Source of the DNA: Candidatus Heimdallarchaeota archaeon
Lineage (GTDB): Archaea; Asgardarchaeota; Heimdallarchaeia; Heimdallarchaeales; Heimdallarchaeaceae
Assembly: GCA_023135215.1 (NCBI GenBank)
Contig: JAGLTP010000676.1
Coordinates: 1 to 10,655, forward strand
Length of the DNA: 10,655 nucleotides
Direction: 5' to 3'
Under the pieces are notes generated by a model, which saw only the letters and a program-made list of their open reading frames with translations, searched no databases and had not been told where the DNA came from. The position numbers and the translations under genes are program-made. Within the stretch, counting starts at the first letter, position 1. Every line of letters starts with the position of its first letter. Positions 6,386-10,655 of this stretch are shown here, piece after piece.

Positions 6386-7951
6386 ATGATTCCAATACCA
6401 AAAAAGATTCTTTGCAAGGATGGTTCTTTTGTTTTTAACTCAAAGACACAAATATACTTTGATGAAGAATTAAAAGAGATAGTTGATTTCTTCTCAGAAT
6501 TTATCCTAAATTCAACAGAAAAGATATTGGAGAGAGCATCATCAAAAAAATACAAGGAATGTATTATCTTTGAATTAGATCCAACATTATCTCAGTTAGA
6601 ATCAGAAGGTTATTTACTTAATATAACTAGTGATTTCGTGCGTTTGACAGCACCTAATCCTCATGGGATTTTTAATGGATTACAATCATTGCGTCAACTC
6701 CTTCCTCCAGAGAGTGAAAAGAATTCTTTTGATAAAGATGCTGGATGGAAGATTCCTTGCATAGAAATAGAAGATAAACCTCGCTTCAAATGGAGGGGAG
6801 TAATGTTAGATGTTAGTCGGCATTATCAGGAAATTGAAACTATTAAGCATTTAATGGATCTCATGATTTTAGTGAAAATGAATGTATTTCATTGGCATTT
6901 AACAGATGATCAAGGCTGGAGAATTGATATTGAGAAATACCCGAATCTAACTGAGATAGGATCCAAAAGAAAAGATACCAAAATTGGGAGTCATATTGGA
7001 AAAAAATACAGAGGAAAATCCCACCAAGGATTTTATACAAGGGAAGATATACAGGAAGTAGTGAGATATGCTCAAAAGAGATTTATTACTGTAATTCCTG
7101 AAATTGAAATGCCTGGGCATGCGACTGCTGCAATTGCTTCACATCCCGAGTTAAGTTGCAGAAAACAGATTCTAGATGTTGAAACCAAACCAGGAATTTT
7201 CTCTAATATTTTTTGTGCAGGTCAAGAAGAGACTTTTCGTTTGCTAGAGGATGTACTAGAAGAAGTAATAGCTCTGTTTCCTTCAGAAATCATTCATATT
7301 GGAGGGGATGAAGTGCCAAAGAGGAGATGGAAAGAATGCAGTCAATGTCAGGAAAGAATGAGAAATGAGAATATTGATGAAATTCAATCACTTCATCATT
7401 ATTTTACGGATAGAATAACGTCTTTTTTGAAATCCAAAGGAAAAACTACAATGGGTTGGAATGAAATTTTGCATAACAAAATTGATAGAAATGTAACTAT
7501 CCAATGGTGGAAGATGAATAAGAAACAAGTGATGACACATATTCAAGAAGGTGGAAATGTTGTTGTATCTAGATTTTTCCGCTATTATCTTGATTATAAT
7601 TATATTGTAACTCCCTTGAGGAAAACATACGCATTTGAACCAGTTCCTAAAGGTTTGGACAAGAAATACCATACAAATATTCTTGGTGTTGAAGCAACTA
7701 TTTGGACAGAATGGATACCTACAATTGAAAGGTTGGAATGGCAAGTTTTTCCAAGACTCTTTGCAATAGCAGAGACAGGTTGGTCTCTAAGAGAAAGGAA
7801 AAATTACAAAGACTTCAGAAAACGTCTTTCTCATTTGTCTAAAAGGTTGGATATTCTTGGTGTACAGTATGCTCCTTTGGAAGAGGTAGACCCGAGTAAT
7901 TGGTATAGATTCTGTCACCTGAGAAATGCTTTCAAATGGCCAGAAATCTAG
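6386..7951 (+). CDS. Glycoside hydrolase family 20 beta-N-acetylhexosaminidase
   Basis: GH20 enzymes remove terminal GlcNAc or GalNAc from glycans by substrate-assisted catalysis. From this start the protein has 521 residues. The N-terminal alpha/beta domain (GH20b-like) opens with MIPIPKK and ends near GIFNGLQSLRQLL. The TIM barrel begins at FKWRGVMLDVSRH (Arg137, the sugar-binding Arg), followed by NVFHWHLTDDQGWR, IPEIEMPGH and the catalytic pair in HIGGDE (Asp308-Glu309). Later motifs are GWNE, QWW and GVEATIWTEW, so all barrel landmarks are intact. I chose the ATG at 6386 because family members usually begin with an 'xIPxPk' strand. An in-frame ATG at 6335 would add 17 residues (538 total) ending in a short hydrophobic run, too weak for a convincing signal peptide. 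The enzyme therefore looks cytosolic and may recycle amino sugars. GH20 is chiefly bacterial and eukaryotic, so transfer from bacteria is possible but untested. It is divergent from the M48 gene. Confidence 0.93.
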   Translation: MIPIPKKILCKDGSFVFNSKTQIYFDEELKEIVDFFSEFILNSTEKILERASSKKYKECIIFELDPTLSQLESEGYLLNITSDFVRLTAPNPHGIFNGLQSLRQLLPPESEKNSFDKDAGWKIPCIEIEDKPRFKWRGVMLDVSRHYQEIETIKHLMDLMILVKMNVFHWHLTDDQGWRIDIEKYPNLTEIGSKRKDTKIGSHIGKKYRGKSHQGFYTREDIQEVVRYAQKRFITVIPEIEMPGHATAAIASHPELSCRKQILDVETKPGIFSNIFCAGQEETFRLLEDVLEEVIALFPSEIIHIGGDEVPKRRWKECSQCQERMRNENIDEIQSLHHYFTDRITSFLKSKGKTTMGWNEILHNKIDRNVTIQWWKMNKKQVMTHIQEGGNVVVSRFFRYYLDYNYIVTPLRKTYAFEPVPKGLDKKYHTNILGVEATIWTEWIPTIERLEWQVFPRLFAIAETGWSLRERKNYKDFRKRLSHLSKRLDILGVQYAPLEEVDPSNWYRFCHLRNAFKWPEI

Positions 7952-8055
7952 CAAGAAACACTTTCAATTTATCTATTAGATTCCTACTTCAGATAATTGT
8001 AACTAGGATATCCAAAAGAAATAAGAAGAGGGTCTGAGAATATAGTTAGAGACAA

Positions 8056-8760
8056 ATGTCAGACATTGAGATGAAGATGAACATATTAATTGAAGAAGCT
8101 AATGCAAATTATAACGCCAATCGTTTCAAAGATGCTGCTCGAACTTTTGAACATCTTATTTCTTTGGCTATTAAAAACAATGAACCAGAAGAAGCAATAT
8201 ATTTCGCTTATCGAACTGCTGATTGTTGGAAGAAAGAAAAAAGTCTGATGAACAGATCACAAATCTTTCTTGAAATAGGAAACTTAGCTTTTAGTTTCGG
8301 AGCACAATTAGCTGAAACAATAGAAGCTAACACAAAAAGTACTGAAGAAAAAGCAAAGGCTCTTTTCGTAGCTGGACAATGTTTGTTGTGTGTAGACCCT
8401 ACAAAAGCTAAAAATGCTTTAGTTAAAAGCATGAAGCACTTTGAACAATTAGCAGAATCTGAGAAAGATTCCCAAAAATCTGCACAATATCTTAGGGATG
8501 CATTGGAAGCCACAGTATTGATGAAAAACAAGAAACAAGAGAAAGATTTGATGATTAGGATAGCTAATTTGTATATAGAAAGTGCTGAGAATAATCTAAA
8601 AAAGAAATCGCCAGAGAGTATGCAAGTAGCTTTAAGATCGTTTGAAGACGCTTTAGATATGTTCAAAGTACTCAAATCTAAGGAAGACATTACAATTATG
8701 TCTAAAAAGATTGATGAGTTGAAGGAGAAAGTTGCAGAATATGATCCATTTGCAACTTAA
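8056..8760 (+). CDS. Helical-repeat (TPR / alpha-SNAP-like) protein
   Basis: A 234-residue all-helical soluble protein without signal peptide or membrane segment. It is built of helix pairs with small residues at TPR-like positions: ANYNANRFKDAARTFEHLISLA (18-39), EEAIYFAYRTADCWKK (45-60), MNRSQIFLEIGNLAFSFG (65-82), EKAKALFVAGQCLLCVDPTKAKNALVKSMKHFEQLAE (98-134), SAQYLRDALEATVLMKN (142-158) and a C-terminal coiled part (187-228) ending YDPFAT. The helix order and lengths recall the N-terminal part of alpha-SNAP, and such proteins occur in Asgard archaea. However, alpha-SNAP is about 290 residues, and I see no diagnostic motif for binding an NSF ATPase. A generic protein-protein scaffold is the safe call. 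The ATG at 8056 is the first in frame. I see no ribosome binding site and no clear TATA box in the 104-base gap after GH20. Confidence 0.7.
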   Translation: MSDIEMKMNILIEEANANYNANRFKDAARTFEHLISLAIKNNEPEEAIYFAYRTADCWKKEKSLMNRSQIFLEIGNLAFSFGAQLAETIEANTKSTEEKAKALFVAGQCLLCVDPTKAKNALVKSMKHFEQLAESEKDSQKSAQYLRDALEATVLMKNKKQEKDLMIRIANLYIESAENNLKKKSPESMQVALRSFEDALDMFKVLKSKEDITIMSKKIDELKEKVAEYDPFAT

Positions 8761-8841
8761 CTACATAATTATTTTAATAAAAATAGAAAATAAGAACTAT
8801 CTTCGTTTCATTTTTGAATGATTAAGAATGAAAAGTAAAAC

Positions 8842-8849
8842 TCTTAAGA
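8842..8849 (+). promoter_or_regulatory. Possible TATA box of tRNA-Arg
   Basis: TCTTAAGA-like sequence after an AAAA stretch is centred about 27 bases before the tRNA 5' end, the position expected for an archaeal stable-RNA promoter. The match to a TATA consensus is only moderate. Confidence 0.3.
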
Positions 8850-8871
8850 AGAGAAAAAAGAAGAAGATTAA

Positions 8872-8948
8872 GGTCCCGTAGCTCAGCTGGATAGAGCATC
8901 TGCCTCCTAAGCAGAGGGTCGTGCGTTCGAATCGCATCGGGACTGCCA
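8872..8948 (+). tRNA. tRNA-Arg (anticodon CCU), CCA encoded
   Basis: The cloverleaf folds completely. The acceptor GGTCCCG pairs with CGGGACT (8938-8944) with a G-U at the first pair. The D stem is GCTC/GAGC. The anticodon stem TCTGC/GCAGA encloses CTCCTAA with anticodon CCT at 8906-8908. The T arm is GTGCG-TTCGAAT-CGCAT. The discriminator is G8945 and CCA is encoded at 8946-8948. There is no intron. It reads AGG arginine codons, which together with AGA are the favoured arginine codons in this AT-rich segment. tsr3 begins 37 bases downstream, so a joint transcript is possible. Confidence 0.95.
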
Positions 8949-8985
8949 TCTCTCTTTATGATGGAAACATTATAGATTGGTCATC

Positions 8986-9528
8986 ATGAATTCCTCTACT
9001 AAGAAAGAACTGAGAGTCTTTATCTGTAATTTACGTACATGCAACCCCAAAATATGCACTGCAGCTCGTATTCTTCGATTTGATAAAGCTGAGGAAATCA
9101 ATGCAAGTAAAATTCGAACTAATAGTATAGTTTTAACTCCCTTTTCAGACATAGCACTATCTCCTGCTGACAAAGAGCTTGTTTCAAAATTTGGCATAGT
9201 GGGTGTTGATTGCTCATGGAATGATATTGAGAGCGGCAAGAAAATCTTAAACAAAGGAAAGGGAAGAGCGCTTCCTTTTCTAGTTGCAGCAAACCCTACA
9301 AACTATGGTGTACCTTCAAAATTAAGTACTCTAGAAGCTATAAGTGCTTCTCTTTTAATTTTAGGAGCAAAGAAGCAAGCGATGGAAATCCTATCTTTGG
9401 TAAAATGGGGAGACGAATTTTACAAAGTAAATAAAGATTATTTAGATGCTTACTTGGAAGCTAAAGATAGTAGAGAGGTAGTAAAAATCCAAACAAAAAT
9501 CATCGCTAAGCTGTATGAAAACAACTAA
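8986..9528 (+). CDS. tsr3: Tsr3-type 16S rRNA aminocarboxypropyltransferase
   Basis: Tsr3 moves the 3-amino-3-carboxypropyl group of S-adenosylmethionine onto N1-methylpseudouridine in the decoding-site hairpin of small-subunit rRNA (yeast position 1191 and its archaeal equivalent). The 180-residue protein, typical archaeal length, shows the whole family pattern. An N-terminal RLI-like segment has RTCNPKICTAARI (18-30). It is followed by LSPADKE (58-64), GVDCSWND (73-80), the SAM-pocket motif LPFLVAANPTNYG with P and KLSTLEA (96-118), and the C-terminal WGDEFYKVNKDYLDAY (141-156). I start at the ATG at 8986; a TTG at 8977 in the same frame would add only three residues. No ribosome binding site is visible. 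It follows tRNA-Arg by 37 bases, and a weak TTTAT box near 8955 could drive a leaderless message instead. Both neighbouring products act in translation. Confidence 0.93.
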   Translation: MNSSTKKELRVFICNLRTCNPKICTAARILRFDKAEEINASKIRTNSIVLTPFSDIALSPADKELVSKFGIVGVDCSWNDIESGKKILNKGKGRALPFLVAANPTNYGVPSKLSTLEAISASLLILGAKKQAMEILSLVKWGDEFYKVNKDYLDAYLEAKDSREVVKIQTKIIAKLYENN

Positions 9529-9556
9529 GCAGGATAGAATTTGTAATTTTACTTCA

Positions 9557-9583
9557 TTTTTGTTGACATACAGAATTTTTTTT
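9557..9583 (+). terminator. T-rich stretch: tsr3 terminator, overlapping bshA-like promoter
   Basis: T5 at 9557-9561 and T8 at 9576-9583 follow the tsr3 stop and are good archaeal oligo-T terminator candidates. The T8 run into AAT also serves as a plausible TATA-like box about 27 bases before the ATG at 9610, which would make the next gene leaderless. The two roles may overlap. Confidence 0.45.
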
Positions 9584-9609
9584 AATGGTTCAGCAAAACT
9601 ACATACGTT

Positions 9610-10655
9610 ATGAAGATTGGAATAAATTGTTATCCAACAGTAGGTGGATCAGGAATAGTTGCTACACAATTAGCAATTGAACTAGCCAAAAAAGGACATG
9701 ACATTCATTTGATTAGTTATGATACACCCTTTCTATTGCGTACTTCTCGACATCCCAATATCACTTTAGATTTGGTTGATATCCTATCCTATCCACTATT
9801 TAGGGACATCGGAGCACCTTATACAATTCTCGCAGCTTCAAAACTTGTTAATATAGTTAAAAAATGGGATCTGGATCTCTTGCATATTCATTATGCAATC
9901 CCAGTTGGAGTATCTGCTTATCTAGCTAAAAACATTACTAAAATTCCAGTAGCGTTGACAGCTCATGGATCAGATATTCACACATTAGGAGTAGATCCCG
10001 CTTATAATCCTATAATATCACATGTTTTTGAAAATGTAGACGGTTTATCAACAGTTTCTGAGTACCTGAAACTGGAAATTGAAACAAAATTTTCAGCTAA
10101 GCAGGATATTGAAGTTCTTTACAATCCAATAGATACAGAAAAATACAGGAAAATAGATGTACAACTTTGTGATTTTCGTATTAAGTACGAGAAAAATTTC
10201 GTTCATGTTTCCAACTTTAGACCAATTAAAAACGCTCCTTTCATTGTTGAATCATTTGCTGAAATAGTGAAAGCTTATCCTGAAGTTGGACTAATTATGG
10301 TAGGTGAAGGACCAGAAAGAAAGAAATGTGAGGACATAGCTAACAAACTTGGAATTCAAGAACATGTCAGTTTTCAAGGAGTAAGAACATCAATTACCCC
10401 TATATACAACTGTGGATCAGCTCTTTTATCAGCAAGCACAAATGAAAGTTTTGGTTTGACTATCGCTGAAGCTATGTCATGTGAATCACCTGTGATAGCT
10501 CCCAAAGTTGGAGGTATTCCCGAAGTTTTGGATCATAAAAAAAATGGTTTCATCTATGAATTAGGAAATAAATCAGAATTCATTGAATATATGAGTGCAT
10601 TACTAGATGATGAAAGTCTTGTTAGAAAAATGGGAGAAAAAGGAAGACAGAAAGT
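9610..10655 (+). CDS. bshA: GT4 glycosyltransferase, BshA-like (N-acetylglucosaminyl L-malate synthase), 3' end cut by the window
   Basis: BshA joins GlcNAc from UDP-GlcNAc to L-malate, the first step of bacillithiol synthesis. The 348 visible residues run nearly parallel to Bacillus BshA as I recall it. The opening MKIGINCYPTVGGSG matches its hallmark N-terminus. Then come HPNITLDLVD, LDLLHIHYAIP (88-98), TAHGSDIHTLGVDPAYN (117-133), ENVDGLSTVSEYL, IEVLYNPID, HVSNFRPIKN (199-208), LIMVGEGPE (228-236) and the GT4 E-x7-E motif Glu279-Glu287 in NESFGLTIAEAMS, followed by KVGGIPEV. About 25-35 C-terminal residues should lie past the edge (family about 375-380). The start has no ribosome binding site but fits a leaderless promoter. 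No bshB deacetylase or bshC ligase is in view. A related GT4 enzyme with another acceptor remains possible, yet the CYP-x-GGSG and VSNFRP-x-K signatures favour BshA. Its presence in an archaeal context is unusual. Confidence 0.85.
   Translation, partial: MKIGINCYPTVGGSGIVATQLAIELAKKGHDIHLISYDTPFLLRTSRHPNITLDLVDILSYPLFRDIGAPYTILAASKLVNIVKKWDLDLLHIHYAIPVGVSAYLAKNITKIPVALTAHGSDIHTLGVDPAYNPIISHVFENVDGLSTVSEYLKLEIETKFSAKQDIEVLYNPIDTEKYRKIDVQLCDFRIKYEKNFVHVSNFRPIKNAPFIVESFAEIVKAYPEVGLIMVGEGPERKKCEDIANKLGIQEHVSFQGVRTSITPIYNCGSALLSASTNESFGLTIAEAMSCESPVIAPKVGGIPEVLDHKKNGFIYELGNKSEFIEYMSALLDDESLVRKMGEKGRQK

Noticed and set aside
6328..6555. Minus-strand reading frame of 75 codons over the GH20 5' end
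   Set aside because: It is antisense to the GH20 N-terminal domain and would overlap the divergent promoter region; no family recognised.
7388..7744. Minus-strand reading frame of 118 codons inside the GH20 gene
   Set aside because: Antisense shadow over conserved GH20 barrel motifs; no family resemblance.
8208..8690. Minus-strand reading frame of 160 codons across the helical-repeat gene
   Set aside because: Ser/Phe/Leu/Cys-rich translation typical of the antisense of a Lys/Glu/Ala-rich helical gene; no independent signals.
8743..8757. C-terminal DPF tripeptide of the helical-repeat protein as an adaptor-binding motif
   Set aside because: DPF motifs bind AP-2 appendages in eukaryotes, but a single tripeptide has no weight and no adaptor partner is in view.
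8970..9254. Minus-strand reading frame of 94 codons across tsr3
   Set aside because: Antisense to invariant Tsr3 motifs; no coding signals.

Overview
This is an AT-rich archaeal chromosome segment carrying nine protein genes (one cut by the right edge) and one tRNA gene. The archaeal assignment rests on paired 20S proteasome alpha and beta genes, a Tsr3-type rRNA modification enzyme, and TATA-like boxes placed about 25-30 bases before start codons, several of which look leaderless. The small helical-repeat protein resembling alpha-SNAP, together with bacterial-type metabolic genes (GH20, BshA-like), would fit an Asgard-type archaeon. That lineage is a guess; the sequence does not prove it.

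Layout. At 71-2166 (+) a winged-helix protein of unknown role is followed by psmB and psmA, whose coding regions are one base apart. A T-tract then ends the block. At 2264-3283 (+) lies a beta-CASP-like metallo-beta-lactamase nuclease. It meets, with no spacer, a convergent gene (3652-3284, -) for a small standalone restriction-endonuclease-fold protein. A 152-base spacer with two abutting hairpins and T-tracts separates this from an 820-residue M48 membrane metalloprotease with a long beta-rich C-terminal region (6267-3805, -). A divergent promoter region, perhaps one palindromic TATA box, separates the protease from a GH20 beta-hexosaminidase (+). Then come a helical-repeat protein, tRNA-Arg(CCU) with encoded CCA, tsr3, and the first 348 codons of a GT4 glycosyltransferase very like BshA of bacillithiol synthesis.

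How the genes fit together. The left half is protein and RNA turnover: the proteasome core (cytosolic proteolysis), M48 (membrane proteolysis) and two nuclease-fold proteins. The right half combines translation (tRNA-Arg, Tsr3) with sugar chemistry (GH20 releasing N-acetylhexosamine; BshA-like enzyme using UDP-GlcNAc). Strand changes and individual promoters suggest mostly separate transcription units, except wHTH-psmB-psmA and perhaps tRNA-tsr3. I saw no CRISPR array, insertion sequence or prophage, and no gene-free stretch over 300 bases. The points most worth follow-up are the BshA-like gene in an archaeal context, the degenerate Mrr-like protein, the M48 C-terminal region, and the uncharacterised winged-helix protein next to the proteasome genes.
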